Part shown: positions 17,299 to 25,900 of the stretch, piece by piece
How positions within the stretch are numbered: position 1 is the first letter of the stretch
Layout: each line of letters begins with the position of its first letter
From: Cryobacterium sp. GrIS_2_6
Lineage (GTDB): Bacteria; Actinomycetota; Actinomycetes; Actinomycetales; Microbacteriaceae
Direction: 5' to 3'
Length of the DNA: 64,000 nucleotides
NCBI RefSeq assembly: GCF_035984545.1
Contig: NZ_JAXCHP010000001.1
Span: 310,001 to 374,000 of the forward strand
The notes under the pieces: model-generated
What the model saw: the letters and a program-made list of their open reading frames with translations, nothing else
What the model was told of the DNA's origin: nothing
The model's database searches: none
Translations under genes and position numbers: made by a program

Positions 17299-18299
17299 GT
17301 GCAGACATCGAGCGCGAGACCGAACCCAACGACGAGACCTCGTCCCGAAACAGCGCGCGGGTGCATTCCACCGCGAGCGGCCTGCTCCTCGTCGACAAGC
17401 CGCAGAGTTGGACGAGCCACGACGCCGTCGCCCGCACGCGACGCCTCGCAGGCACCCGCAAAGTCGGCCACGCGGGCACCCTCGACCCGATGGCCACCGG
17501 CCTGCTGATCCTCGGCATCAACAGCTCGACCCGACTGCTCACCTTCATCGTCGGGCTCGACAAGGAATACCTGGCCACGATCCGGCTCGGCTCGGCGACG
17601 ACCACGGACGACGCGGAGGGCGAGGAAATCTCCCGCGCGCCTGAGGCATCCGTCGCACTCATCGAGCCCGCGGCCATTGCGGCCGGAATCGGCCGACTGA
17701 CCGGGTATATCAGCCAGCAGCCGAGCGCGGTGAGCGCGATCAAGGTCGACGGAAAGCGCGCGTATGCCCGCGTCCGCGACGGGGAGGACGTGCAGCTGCC
17801 CGCCCGGCCGGTCACCATCGCCGCCTTCGAACTGCTCTCGAGCAGGGCCGTCGACGGCTTCCTCGACCTCGAGGTGCGCGTCGAATGCTCCTCTGGCACC
17901 TACATCCGGGCCCTTGCCCGCGACCTCGGCGTCGGGCTCGGCGTCGGAGGGCACCTCACCGCACTCCGCCGCACCCGCATCGGTCCGTTCCGCATCGAGA
18001 ACGCCCAGCCCCTCGCGGAGCTCGACGTCGTCGCCGCTCTCATCAGGCCGGCGGACGCCGCGACGCGCGTGCTTGGGCGCCTCGACCTCACCGAGCAACA
18101 GGCGATCGACCTCGGTCACGGCAAACGAATCGAGGTCACGACCGAGATCGCGGACACCGGGGCAGCGGGGACCGCGGCCCCGCTCGCCGCGATCGCCCCC
18201 GGCGGCCGGCTCGTCGGCCTCGTCGAGCTTCGGGGCGCCCAGGCCCGTACCGTGATCAATTTCCCGCCCGACGAGGCCGCAGCGCGGGAGTCCTCGTGA
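17295..18299 (+). CDS. truB: tRNA pseudouridine(55) synthase TruB
   Basis: Makes pseudouridine 55 in the T-loop of tRNAs. The ATG at 17295 overlaps the tetR stop and gives a 334-residue protein. An upstream in-frame start at 17178 would run through the tetR gene and is less likely. The family core starts at GLLLVDKPQSWTSHD, and catalytic D64 lies in VGHAGTLDPMATGLL. A later conserved stretch is SSGTYIRALARDLG, and a C-terminal PUA-like part follows. In related genomes truB normally follows rbfA closely; here about 5 kb of other genes intervene. It overlaps the next small gene by 4 bp. Confidence 0.95.
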   Translation: MSADIERETEPNDETSSRNSARVHSTASGLLLVDKPQSWTSHDAVARTRRLAGTRKVGHAGTLDPMATGLLILGINSSTRLLTFIVGLDKEYLATIRLGSATTTDDAEGEEISRAPEASVALIEPAAIAAGIGRLTGYISQQPSAVSAIKVDGKRAYARVRDGEDVQLPARPVTIAAFELLSSRAVDGFLDLEVRVECSSGTYIRALARDLGVGLGVGGHLTALRRTRIGPFRIENAQPLAELDVVAALIRPADAATRVLGRLDLTEQQAIDLGHGKRIEVTTEIADTGAAGTAAPLAAIAPGGRLVGLVELRGAQARTVINFPPDEAAARESS

Positions 18300-18664
18300 T
18301 CGAGTGGTTCACCTGGCTCCAGGTCGGTGTCGCGGTGCTCGCCGGCGTGCTCTGCCTGTTCCTCGGGCTGCTCGGCCGGGTCCCGAACGATCTCACGATG
18401 GGCGCGACGGCGCTCGTCGAACTTCTCCTCGTCGGGCAGCTCGTCGTTTCGATCGCGGCGCCGTTAGCCGGGAACCCGGCGAGCGGCAGCCTGCTCGAGT
18501 TCTACACCTACCTCGTGAGCGCACTCCTCGTTCCGGTTGCAGCCGCCGCCTGGGCGCTCATCGAACGCAGCCGCTGGAGCACGGTCATTCTCGGCGGCGC
18601 GTGCCTCGCGATCGCGGTCATGGTGTACCGGATGTTCCAGATCTGGACAGTGCAGGGGCTGTGA
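18296..18664 (+). CDS. Small conserved membrane protein between truB and ribF
   Basis: The protein has 122 residues from a GTG that overlaps the truB stop; GGGAG lies just upstream. Four membrane helices are visible, near 4-24, 32-55, 70-92 and 97-115. LFLGLLGRVPNDLTMGATALVELLL is a conserved-looking core, shown here as neighbouring pieces LFLGLLGRVPNDLTMGATA and LVELLL. Small membrane proteins of this type are common in this position in actinobacteria and have no assigned role. It is translationally coupled to truB. Confidence 0.75.
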   Translation: MIEWFTWLQVGVAVLAGVLCLFLGLLGRVPNDLTMGATALVELLLVGQLVVSIAAPLAGNPASGSLLEFYTYLVSALLVPVAAAAWALIERSRWSTVILGGACLAIAVMVYRMFQIWTVQGL

Positions 18665-18701
18665 GAGTCACGCTCCCACATGCTGCGATAATTAACAGGC
18701 C

Positions 18702-19244
18702 ATGACCGGACCACAGAGCGCAGCCGAGAACGTCGTCGATGGACCGCAGAAGCGCAGGGTCACCGGCGTCGGACGCCTGCTGATCGCCGTCTACGGGCTG
18801 CTCGCGCTCGCAGCGACCGGGCGGTCGTTCGTTCAGATCGCCTCCAAATTCGACCAGGCGCCGCTCGCGTACTCGCTGTCCGCGTTGTCCGCGGTCGTGT
18901 ACATCGTCGCGACCATCGCGCTCGTTCGCAGCAGCGGCCGCTGGTACCGCGTCGCGTGGGCGACCATCTCCTTCGAGCTGCTCGGCGTGCTCGTCGTCGG
19001 CACCCTGAGCATCGTCGACCCCGCGCTCTTCCCGCACGACTCGGTCTGGTCGGTCTTCGGCAGCGGCTATCTCTTCATCCCGCTCGTGCTGCCGATTCTC
19101 GGGATGATGTGGCTCGCCCGCCACCGCCCGGCACGTCCACAGGGCCCGGCACGTCCACAGGGCCCGGCACGTCCACAGGGCCCGGCACGTCCACAGGGCC
19201 CGGCACGTCCACAGGGCGCGGCCGGCCGACGGGCCCGCTCGTGA
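18702..19244 (+). CDS. Conserved integral membrane protein with a tandem-repeat tail
   Basis: The protein has 180 residues. It has four membrane helices (about 24-42, 55-76, 84-104, 122-142) and belongs to a small uncharacterised family between truB and ribF in actinobacteria. The C-terminal tail is five copies of ARPQGP-type hexapeptides encoded by an 18 bp tandem array, ending in GAAGRRARS, so the tail is basic and Pro/Gly-rich and probably cytosolic. The stop overlaps the ribF GTG. Function unknown. Confidence 0.7.
   Translation: MTGPQSAAENVVDGPQKRRVTGVGRLLIAVYGLLALAATGRSFVQIASKFDQAPLAYSLSALSAVVYIVATIALVRSSGRWYRVAWATISFELLGVLVVGTLSIVDPALFPHDSVWSVFGSGYLFIPLVLPILGMMWLARHRPARPQGPARPQGPARPQGPARPQGPARPQGAAGRRARS
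19126..19215. repeat. Five tandem copies of an 18 bp unit
   Basis: The unit GCCCGGCACGTCCACAGG occurs five times without change at the 3' end of the membrane protein gene, in frame, just before ribF. Identical copies imply recent slippage or expansion. Confidence 0.95.
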
Positions 19245-20191
19245 AGGTCCTCTCCGGCATCGGCTCCCTCCCTCTCGAGACCGGCACCCCCGGCTCCGCG
19301 GTCACGATCGGGAAGTTCGACGGCGTCCACGCCGGCCATCGCGCCGTGATCGACCGGCTCAAAGACATCGCAGGGACGCAGGGGCTCACGGCGGTCGTCG
19401 TGACCTTCGACCGGCATCCGCTCGCCCTGCTCGCCCCAGAGAAGTGCCCGCCGTTCCTGATCAGCGCAGAGCAAAAGCTCCGGCTGCTCGCCGAGACCGG
19501 CGTCGACGCCACCCTCGTGCTCGAGTTCACCAGGGACCTCGCGAGCCTGCCGCCTGAGGTCTTCGTCGAGACCGTCCTCGTGAACGGGCTGCACGCCCGG
19601 CACGTGCTCGTCGGCAGAGACTTCCGCTTCGGCGCCCACGGTGCCGGTGACGTCGCCCTGCTCACCGAGCTCGGCGCAGGCTTCGGCTTCGCCGTCGACC
19701 TGATCGAGGATGTCAAGCCCGACCGGGTGCGCAGGGTTTCGTCGACCTGGATCAGGGAACTGCTCGCGAGCGGTGATGTGAGGGCGGCCGGCGAACTGCT
19801 CGGCCACACCCCGACCGTGCGCGGAGAGGTCGTGCACGGCGCGGCCAGAGGCCGCGAACTCGGGTTCCCGACGGCCAACCTCTCCGCGGAATCCGAGGGG
19901 CTCATCCCTGCCGACGGCGTCTACGCCGGCTGGCTGACCGACGGCGCGGATCGTTACCCGGCCGCCATCTCGGTCGGCAACAATCCGACCTTCGACGGGG
20001 TCGCGCAGAAGCAGGTCGAGGCCTACGTACTCGACCGGGAGCTCGACCTCTACGGTCACGTCGTCGAGGTGTCCTTCGTCGAGCGGATCCGCGGCATGGT
20101 CGCGTTCACCGGAATCGATCCGCTGATCCTGCAGATGCGGGCAGACGTCGACCAGATCCGCACTCTCCTCGCCGGCTCGACCCGCCACTGA
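19241..20191 (+). CDS. ribF: Bifunctional riboflavin kinase/FAD synthetase
   Basis: Makes FMN from riboflavin, then FAD from FMN. I chose the GTG at 19241, which overlaps the upstream stop codon and gives VKVLSGIGSLPLETG, matching the family start; length 316 residues. The N-terminal FAD synthetase domain has VTIGKFDGVHAGHRAV (about 21-36) and WIREL near 168-172. The C-terminal riboflavin kinase domain has GRELGFPTANL (about 206-216) and DGVYAGWL. No strong ribosome-binding site is visible, so translation probably depends on the upstream gene. The truB-ribF neighbourhood is conserved. Confidence 0.95.
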   Translation: MKVLSGIGSLPLETGTPGSAVTIGKFDGVHAGHRAVIDRLKDIAGTQGLTAVVVTFDRHPLALLAPEKCPPFLISAEQKLRLLAETGVDATLVLEFTRDLASLPPEVFVETVLVNGLHARHVLVGRDFRFGAHGAGDVALLTELGAGFGFAVDLIEDVKPDRVRRVSSTWIRELLASGDVRAAGELLGHTPTVRGEVVHGAARGRELGFPTANLSAESEGLIPADGVYAGWLTDGADRYPAAISVGNNPTFDGVAQKQVEAYVLDRELDLYGHVVEVSFVERIRGMVAFTGIDPLILQMRADVDQIRTLLAGSTRH

Positions 20192-20210
20192 AAGCGAGCA
20201 CGCTGCAGGG

Positions 20211-20269
20211 GCTCAGCGCTCAGTGCTCAGCGCTCAGTGCTCATCGCTCAGGGCTCAGCGCTCAGAGCT
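20211..20269. repeat. Heptamer array GCTCAGN, about 8.4 units
   Basis: Eight 7 bp units of GCTCAG plus one variable base (one unit is GCTCATC) lie end to end between ribF and the next gene, and run into the 3' end and stop codon of the leftward isomerase gene. On the gene strand the unit reads GCTGAGC or close to it, so it contains TGA. Confidence 0.95.
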
Positions 20270-20962
20270 TAGGCCGGGGGAGCGCGGCCCGGTCGGCGTG
20301 AAGCCCTCCCGGCCGAAGAGGAAGAGCACGATGTTCACGCCCGTGCTCTCGATCACGGCTCCGCGCCCGACGCGCCAGCCGGCATCCGTGGCCGCGAGCG
20401 TGCGGCGGCGCACGACCGCCTTGACCGGAGTGGGTGCTATCAGCGCCCTGCGCACGGCAACCGCGCCGAGCGCGACCGGCGAGACCTCAAGGGCCCTGCC
20501 GAGCGGATGCGCCAGGTCGAGTCCGTGGACGACGACCTCCGTCAATTCGGTGATGCCGTGCCGCCCCCGGGCGGTCACCCTCCCCGCGGCGTACTCGGCG
20601 GCGGTGGTCTGCAGCGACGCGATGAGCTCGTCCGGGTCCGCCTCGGCGGCCCGACGGCTGAGGGTGTCGACGGCATGGTCCACACTCAGGTTCGGCAGCT
20701 GCTCCCGCAGTGCCGTCCACCCGGTGCCGAGCAGTTGGCGCGTCGGGGTACCGACCCGCCAGACCAGATGCCCGGCCGCGTCGCGCACCCGCCAGCCGCC
20801 GCAGAGGCTCGGCGTCTCCCATTCCTCTGCGGAAAGCGTCTCAAGGATGCCGGCGATTCCGGTCAGGGTCGCCGCGATCTCCGGGCTCCAGTCGGAGGTC
20901 GTCCCGGTGTCGTCCACCTGGGGCTTGCGGCTGAACGGCAGGTACTGGGAAATGTCGGGCAT
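20255..20962 (-). CDS. Maleylpyruvate isomerase/mycothiol-dependent family protein
   Basis: The protein has 235 residues from the ATG at 20962 (MPDISQYLPF). It has the DinB-like four-helix N-terminal domain of the mycothiol-dependent maleylpyruvate isomerase family. The signature is EEWETPSLCGGWRVRDAAGHLVW, seen here as WETPSLCGGWRVRD followed by AAGHLVW, plus a later HGLDLAHPLG. The histidines fit the family metal site. Enzymes of this group use mycothiol, the actinobacterial thiol, but most members have no known substrate. The gene's last codons lie inside a heptamer repeat array. Family call good, reaction unknown. Confidence 0.8.
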   Translation of the reverse strand: MPDISQYLPFSRKPQVDDTGTTSDWSPEIAATLTGIAGILETLSAEEWETPSLCGGWRVRDAAGHLVWRVGTPTRQLLGTGWTALREQLPNLSVDHAVDTLSRRAAEADPDELIASLQTTAAEYAAGRVTARGRHGITELTEVVVHGLDLAHPLGRALEVSPVALGAVAVRRALIAPTPVKAVVRRRTLAATDAGWRVGRGAVIESTGVNIVLFLFGREGFTPTGPRSPGLSSER

Positions 20963-21002
20963 GCCGTCCAGCCTAGACTCGCCCGGTGAATAGACTTGGC
21001 CG

Positions 21003-22226
21003 GTGAACCCCACCCTGATCCGCGGTCTCTGGGCCGGGCGAACCCTCGCGCTTCTGGGCATCCTCCTCGTCGCGGCCAACCTGCGCACGGCAGTCGCGGC
21101 ACTGTCTCCGATCGTCCTGGCGATCAGCGTCGACATCCCGCTCGGGGCGCTCGCCATCGGCGTGCTCGGCATGCTCCCGCCGGTCTGCTTCGCGGCCTTC
21201 GGCATTTTCACCCCGGTCTTCACGCGCCGCATCGGGCTCGAGCGGGTCGTTGTCGTCGCCCTTATCGCAATCCTCGCCGGTCACCTCCTCCGTGGCAGCG
21301 CCGGTTCCCTGACCTGGCTCATCGGCGGCAGCATCGTGACCTTCGCAGGTCTCGGCGCCGGTAACGTCCTGCTGCCCCCGCTGGTCAAGAAGTACTTCCC
21401 CGACCGGGTCGGCCTCGTGACCTCCCTCTACGTCACGGTGCTGTCCGTGAGCACCCTCGTTCCGCCTCTCGTCGCGGTCCCGGTGGCGGATGCCGCCGGC
21501 TGGCGGGTCTCCCTCGGCATGTGGATGATCCCCGCGCTCCTCGCCCTCGTGCCCTGGGCCACCATGCTCGTGCGACACCGGATGTCGCAGAGCGCCCCGC
21601 CGGCGGTCCCGGAGGCTGAGCCGGTGCTGCTGGCCCGCATCGGCCGTTCTTCGATCGCCTGGGCGATCGCCGTCGTCTTCGGGACGTCGTCGCTCAACGC
21701 ATACGCGCTCTTCGCGTGGCTTCCGCTGATGCTCACCCAGACCGCGGGGATCAGCCCCGGCCAGGCCGGGACGTTGCTCTCCCTCTACGCCGCCGTCGGA
21801 CTGCCGTGCGCGCTCGTCGTGCCGTGGCTCGCCGTACGGATGAAGAACCTCAGCCTCCTGATCTACGTCGGAATGTTCGCGTTCATCGCCGGAGACGTGG
21901 GTCTCCTCCTCGCACCGGGCACGCTCACGGTTCTCTGGGTGCTGCTCGCCGGCCTCGGCCCGCTCTACTTCCCGCTCGCGCTCGTGCTGATCAACCTCCG
22001 CACGCGCACCCACGAGGGCTCCGTCGCGCTCAGCGGGTTCGTCCAGAGCGTCGGGTACATCCTCGGCGCCCTCGGGCCGCTTGTCGTCGGCGTGCTGCAC
22101 CGGCTCACGGGGGGCTGGAGCTGGCCGATCTGGTTCCTGATCGCGACCGCCCTCGCCGTCGGCTTCGCCGCGCGCGTGATCGCCCGCCCGCATCTCCTCG
22201 AAGACGACCTCGACCGTTCCCGCTGA
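21003..22226 (+). CDS. MFS transporter, CynX/NimT type
   Basis: The 407-residue membrane protein has 12 predicted helices. It belongs to the CynX/NimT (cyanate, nitroimidazole) branch of the MFS: an early VAANLRTAVAALSPIVL, then GLGAGNVLLPPLVKKYFPDRVGLVTSLYV split by helices, both typical. The start is GTG at 21003. It stands alone, 40 bp from the divergent isomerase gene and about 98 bp before the deoxyribose regulator. Cyanase is not nearby, so the cargo is not predictable. Confidence 0.85.
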   Translation: MNPTLIRGLWAGRTLALLGILLVAANLRTAVAALSPIVLAISVDIPLGALAIGVLGMLPPVCFAAFGIFTPVFTRRIGLERVVVVALIAILAGHLLRGSAGSLTWLIGGSIVTFAGLGAGNVLLPPLVKKYFPDRVGLVTSLYVTVLSVSTLVPPLVAVPVADAAGWRVSLGMWMIPALLALVPWATMLVRHRMSQSAPPAVPEAEPVLLARIGRSSIAWAIAVVFGTSSLNAYALFAWLPLMLTQTAGISPGQAGTLLSLYAAVGLPCALVVPWLAVRMKNLSLLIYVGMFAFIAGDVGLLLAPGTLTVLWVLLAGLGPLYFPLALVLINLRTRTHEGSVALSGFVQSVGYILGALGPLVVGVLHRLTGGWSWPIWFLIATALAVGFAARVIARPHLLEDDLDRSR

Positions 22227-22240
22227 CCTCACGGACGCTC

Positions 22241-22254
22241 TGCTCATGTGAGCA
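22241..22254. promoter_or_regulatory. Possible operator upstream of the deoxyribose regulator
   Basis: TGCTCA and TGAGCA form a perfect 6 bp inverted repeat with a 2 bp spacer, 70 bp before the start of the SorC/DeoR-type regulator. Position fits autoregulation; the site itself is inferred. Confidence 0.4.
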
Positions 22255-22324
22255 AGTTTTCCCACAACAGTTGAGGCGTGCATCGACGCGTCCTACGCTG
22301 GATGGGGAGCCAACGGAGGACCGC

Positions 22325-23275
22325 GTGATCGATACAGACGAACTGCTGTCCATTCGCGCCGCCGAACTCTATTACGAAGAGAACAAGACCCAGGACGAGA
22401 TCGGCGCCGTCCTCCGGCTCACCCGCTGGAAGGTCGGCCGGCTCCTTGCGCAGGCCAAGGCGAGCGGCTTCATCCGGATCGAGATCGTGCACCCGCGAGC
22501 CCGCCGCCTCATCGTCGAGCGTCGCCTGCGGGAACACACCGGGCTGAGCGACGCCGTCGTCGTCTCCGCAGCCGGCGTCTCGACCGACGAGGAACTGCAG
22601 TCCCGGGCGGCCCAGGCCGCCGCCGACTACCTCACTGCGCTCCGTCCGGTTCCGGCGACCCTCGGCATCAGCTGGGGCCGCACCCTGCATGAGGTGGCCC
22701 GGGGCCTGAAGCCCGGCTGGGCGCGCGGCGTCAACGTCGTGCAGATCAACGGCGGCGTCAGCCTCAACCGGCGGGAGGGAACGGCTGCGGCGACCGCGGT
22801 CACGATCGCGCAGAAAGCGCTCGGCTCCGCGACCCTGCTGCCGAGTCCCGCGATCCTCGAGCGCATCGAAACCAAGCTCGCGATCGAATCCGACCGCGCC
22901 GTCGCGACGGTCCTCGACCTGGGCAGCGCGGCATCCGCCTACCTGTTCAGCGCAGGCCAGGCCGACGAGAATTCGGCGCTCGTCGACAGCGGCTACCTCA
23001 CGGCCGACCAGGTCGCCGAACTCGTGCGCAAGGGCGCCGTCGGAGACATCGTCGGCCGGTACATCAACGCGGACGGCCATATCGTCGACCTCGAGCTCGA
23101 CGAGCGGACCATCGGCATCCGGCTCGAACAACTGCGCCGGGCACCGACCGCGATCGCCGTGATCGCGGGAAGCACAAAACACGCCGTCGCCCGCGCCATC
23201 GTCTCCAGCGGCCTCTGCACCGTGCTCGTCACCGACGAGGACACCGCCCTTGCCGTCCTGGGCGAAACCCACTGA
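22325..23275 (+). CDS. SorC/DeoR-type transcriptional regulator of the deoC operon
   Basis: The protein has 316 residues from the GTG at 22325, with GGAGGA just upstream. The N-terminal helix-turn-helix is ELYYEENKTQDEIGAVLRLTRWKVGRLLAQAK (about 15-46), shown as ELYYEENKTQDEIGAVL and RLTRWKVGRLLAQAK. The rest is a sugar-phosphate-binding domain of the SorC family (LGISWGRTLHEVARGL, later VGDIVGRYINADG). B. subtilis DeoR, which responds to deoxyribose 5-phosphate, belongs to this family. With deoC directly downstream, control of deoxyribose use by the same ligand is likely. Confidence 0.88.
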   Translation: MIDTDELLSIRAAELYYEENKTQDEIGAVLRLTRWKVGRLLAQAKASGFIRIEIVHPRARRLIVERRLREHTGLSDAVVVSAAGVSTDEELQSRAAQAAADYLTALRPVPATLGISWGRTLHEVARGLKPGWARGVNVVQINGGVSLNRREGTAAATAVTIAQKALGSATLLPSPAILERIETKLAIESDRAVATVLDLGSAASAYLFSAGQADENSALVDSGYLTADQVAELVRKGAVGDIVGRYINADGHIVDLELDERTIGIRLEQLRRAPTAIAVIAGSTKHAVARAIVSSGLCTVLVTDEDTALAVLGETH

Positions 23276-23340
23276 CCGGAACCCCCTCAGGCATCCGGAG
23301 CCCCCGTGACACCCACCCCACCACCCTGCGAGGACATTTC

Positions 23341-24360
23341 ATGACAAGCATCCCAGTGGTCGCGACCCAGCCGTCGACGAGGTCCCGTGCCCTCGCCGTC
23401 ATCGGCGGCGAGGCCACAGACACGAACCTCCGCCGCTACCTGCACGGGATCCCCGGGATCGACGCGGTCGGGCTCGAACAGCGCGCCGCCGCCATCGGCA
23501 CGCGCTCGATCAAGACGAGTTCGAAGAAACGGGTGATCGACACGATCATCGGCCTGATCGACCTGACGACCCTCGAGGGCGCTGACACGCCGGGCAAGGT
23601 CCGTTCCCTCGTCGGCAAGGCGCGCACGCCAGACCCCGGTGACCCGGGCTGCCCCCGCGTCGCCGCCGTCTGCGTCTACGGAGACATGGTCCCGTACGCC
23701 GTCGAGGCGCTCGGCTCCGCACACGCGGCCGGTCGCGACCCGGGCATCTTCGTCGCCTCCGTCGCCACCGCGTTCCCGAGCGGCCGCGCCTCCCTCGCGG
23801 TGAAGCTCGCCGACGTGGCCGACGCCGTCGCTGCCGGCGCCGACGAGATCGACATGGTCATCGACCGCGGGGCCTTTCTTTCCGGTCGTTTCGGCCAGGT
23901 CTACGACGAAATCGTCGCCGTCAAGGAAGCCTGCCGCCGCGCCGACGGCAGTGTCGCCCACCTCAAGGTGATCCTCGAGACCGGCGAACTGGGCACCTAC
24001 GACAACGTGCGCCGCGCCTCCTGGCTCGCCATCCTCGCCGGCGGCGACTTCATCAAGACCTCAACCGGCAAGATGCAGCCCGCGGCCACCCTCCCCGTGA
24101 CCCTCTCGATGATCGAGGTCGTGCGCGACTGGCACCGCCTCACCGGGGCGAGGGTCGGTGTGAAGCCGGCCGGCGGCATCCGCACCTCGAAGGACGCCAT
24201 CAAGTACCTCGTCGCCGTCGCCGAGACCGTGGGCGAGGACTGGCTCACGCCGAGCCTCTTCCGCTTCGGCGCCTCGAGCCTGCTCAATGACGTGCTGATG
24301 CAACGGCAGAAGATGCAGGTCGGACACTACTCCGGCCCCGACTACGTGACGATCGACTGA
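23341..24360 (+). CDS. deoC: Deoxyribose-phosphate aldolase
   Basis: Splits 2-deoxyribose 5-phosphate into acetaldehyde and glyceraldehyde 3-phosphate. The protein has 339 residues, the longer class of DeoC; the E. coli enzyme has about 259. The TIM barrel includes IDLTTLEGADT near 76, VAAVCVYGDMV near 107, VASVATAFPSG near 136, DEIDMVID near 171 and the Schiff-base lysine region FIKTSTGK near 239-246, then KPAGGIRT. It lies 65 bp after the regulator and 10 bp before an aldehyde dehydrogenase that could oxidise the acetaldehyde. Confidence 0.95.
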   Translation: MTSIPVVATQPSTRSRALAVIGGEATDTNLRRYLHGIPGIDAVGLEQRAAAIGTRSIKTSSKKRVIDTIIGLIDLTTLEGADTPGKVRSLVGKARTPDPGDPGCPRVAAVCVYGDMVPYAVEALGSAHAAGRDPGIFVASVATAFPSGRASLAVKLADVADAVAAGADEIDMVIDRGAFLSGRFGQVYDEIVAVKEACRRADGSVAHLKVILETGELGTYDNVRRASWLAILAGGDFIKTSTGKMQPAATLPVTLSMIEVVRDWHRLTGARVGVKPAGGIRTSKDAIKYLVAVAETVGEDWLTPSLFRFGASSLLNDVLMQRQKMQVGHYSGPDYVTID

Positions 24361-24370
24361 AGGAACCACG

Positions 24371-25900
24371 ATGAGCTTTCTTGACTACGCTCCCGCGCCG
24401 GAGTCCCAGGCGTTGCTGCACCTCCACCCCGAATACGGACTCTTCATCGACGGCGAATTCGTCGCCGGCCGCGGCGAGCCCTTCCAGACCATCAACCCCG
24501 CGACCGAGAAGCAGCTCGCCATGATCGCACACGCCGACGCGGTGGATGTCGACGCCGCGGTCGCCGCGGCCCGTCGTGCATACGAACGGCGCTGGTCGAA
24601 CCTTTCTGGCAGCGACCGCGGCAAGTACCTGTTCCGGATCGCCCGTCTCGTGCAGGAGCGCGCCCGTGAGCTCGCCGTCGCAGAGACCCTGGACAACGGC
24701 AAGCCGATCACCGAAAGCCGGGACGTCGACATTCCCCTCGTCGCCGCCTGGTTCTTCTACTACGCCGGCTGGGCGGACAAGCTCGACCACGCCGGCCTCG
24801 GCGTCAACCCCGCCGCGCGGGGCGTCGCCGCCCAGGTCATCCCGTGGAACTTCCCGCTGCTCATGCTCGCGTGGAAGATCGCCCCGGCCCTCGCCGCGGG
24901 CAATACCGTCGTCCTCAAGCCGGCGGAGACCACCTCGCTCACTGCGCTCCTCTTCGCCGAGATCCTCCAGCAGGCCGAGTTGCCTGCCGGCGTCGTGAAC
25001 ATCGTCACCGGGGGCCGCGAGACCGGGCAGGCGCTTGTCGGCCACTCCGACATCAACCTCGTCGCCTTCACCGGCTCGACAGGGGCCGGCCGGGCCGTCG
25101 CCCGCGCCATCGCAGGGACCGACAAGAAAATAATCCTCGAACTGGGCGGCAAGGCGGCGAACATCGTCTTCGACGACGCCCCGATCGACCAGGCCATCGA
25201 GGGCATCGTCAACGGGATCTTCTTCAACCAGGGCCACGTCTGCTGCGCGGGCAGCCGCCTGCTCGTCCAGGAGAGCATCCACGACGAGGTCGTCGACCGG
25301 CTCAAGCAGCGCCTCTCGACGCTGCGCCTCGGTGATCCGCTCGACAAGAACACCGACATCGGCGCGATCAACAGTGCCGACCAGCTGAAGCGCATCACCG
25401 AACTGTCCGCCATCGGCGAGGACGAAGGCGCCGAACGCTGGAGCCCCGACTGCGACCTGCCCGAGAACGGGTTCTGGTTCCGGCCGACCATCTTCACCAA
25501 TGTGTCGACGAGCCACCGCATCGCCCGCGACGAGGTCTTCGGCCCCGTGCTTTCCGTGCTCACGTTCCGCACTCCAGAGGAGGCGATCACGAAGGCGAAC
25601 AACACGCCGTACGGTCTCTCCGCCGGGATCTGGAGCGACAAGGGCAGCCGCGTCCTCGCCGTCGCCGACCGGCTCCGTGCCGGCGTGATCTGGGCGAACA
25701 CCTTCAACCGGTTCGACCCCGCGAGTCCGTTCGGCGGCTACAAGGAGTCGGGCTACGGCCGAGAAGGCGGCCGCCACGGCCTCACCGCCTACCTCCAGTC
25801 GGCGGGCAGCGCCGCAATCGCCGCCGCCCGTCACGCCGTGGCCGTGGAAGCCGATCATGCCGCCAAGCCGTCCGCCGCACGAAAGAAGGCCGCCAAGTGA
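24371..25900 (+). CDS. Aldehyde dehydrogenase, full length, deoC operon
   Basis: NAD(P)-dependent aldehyde dehydrogenase, 509 residues. PWNFPLLMLAWKIAPALAAG (about 157-176) is the cofactor-binding region, FTGSTGAGR follows, ELGGKAANIVF holds the catalytic glutamate, and FNQGHVCCAGSRLL holds the catalytic cysteine (C291 or C292). FGPVLSVLTF and NTFNRFDPASPFGGYKESGYG (as separate pieces) complete the signature. Because it follows deoC, acetaldehyde from deoxyribose is the likely substrate. The C-terminal tail is Ala/Lys-rich. It overlaps the next gene by 4 bp. Confidence 0.92.
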   Translation: MSFLDYAPAPESQALLHLHPEYGLFIDGEFVAGRGEPFQTINPATEKQLAMIAHADAVDVDAAVAAARRAYERRWSNLSGSDRGKYLFRIARLVQERARELAVAETLDNGKPITESRDVDIPLVAAWFFYYAGWADKLDHAGLGVNPAARGVAAQVIPWNFPLLMLAWKIAPALAAGNTVVLKPAETTSLTALLFAEILQQAELPAGVVNIVTGGRETGQALVGHSDINLVAFTGSTGAGRAVARAIAGTDKKIILELGGKAANIVFDDAPIDQAIEGIVNGIFFNQGHVCCAGSRLLVQESIHDEVVDRLKQRLSTLRLGDPLDKNTDIGAINSADQLKRITELSAIGEDEGAERWSPDCDLPENGFWFRPTIFTNVSTSHRIARDEVFGPVLSVLTFRTPEEAITKANNTPYGLSAGIWSDKGSRVLAVADRLRAGVIWANTFNRFDPASPFGGYKESGYGREGGRHGLTAYLQSAGSAAIAAARHAVAVEADHAAKPSAARKKAAK

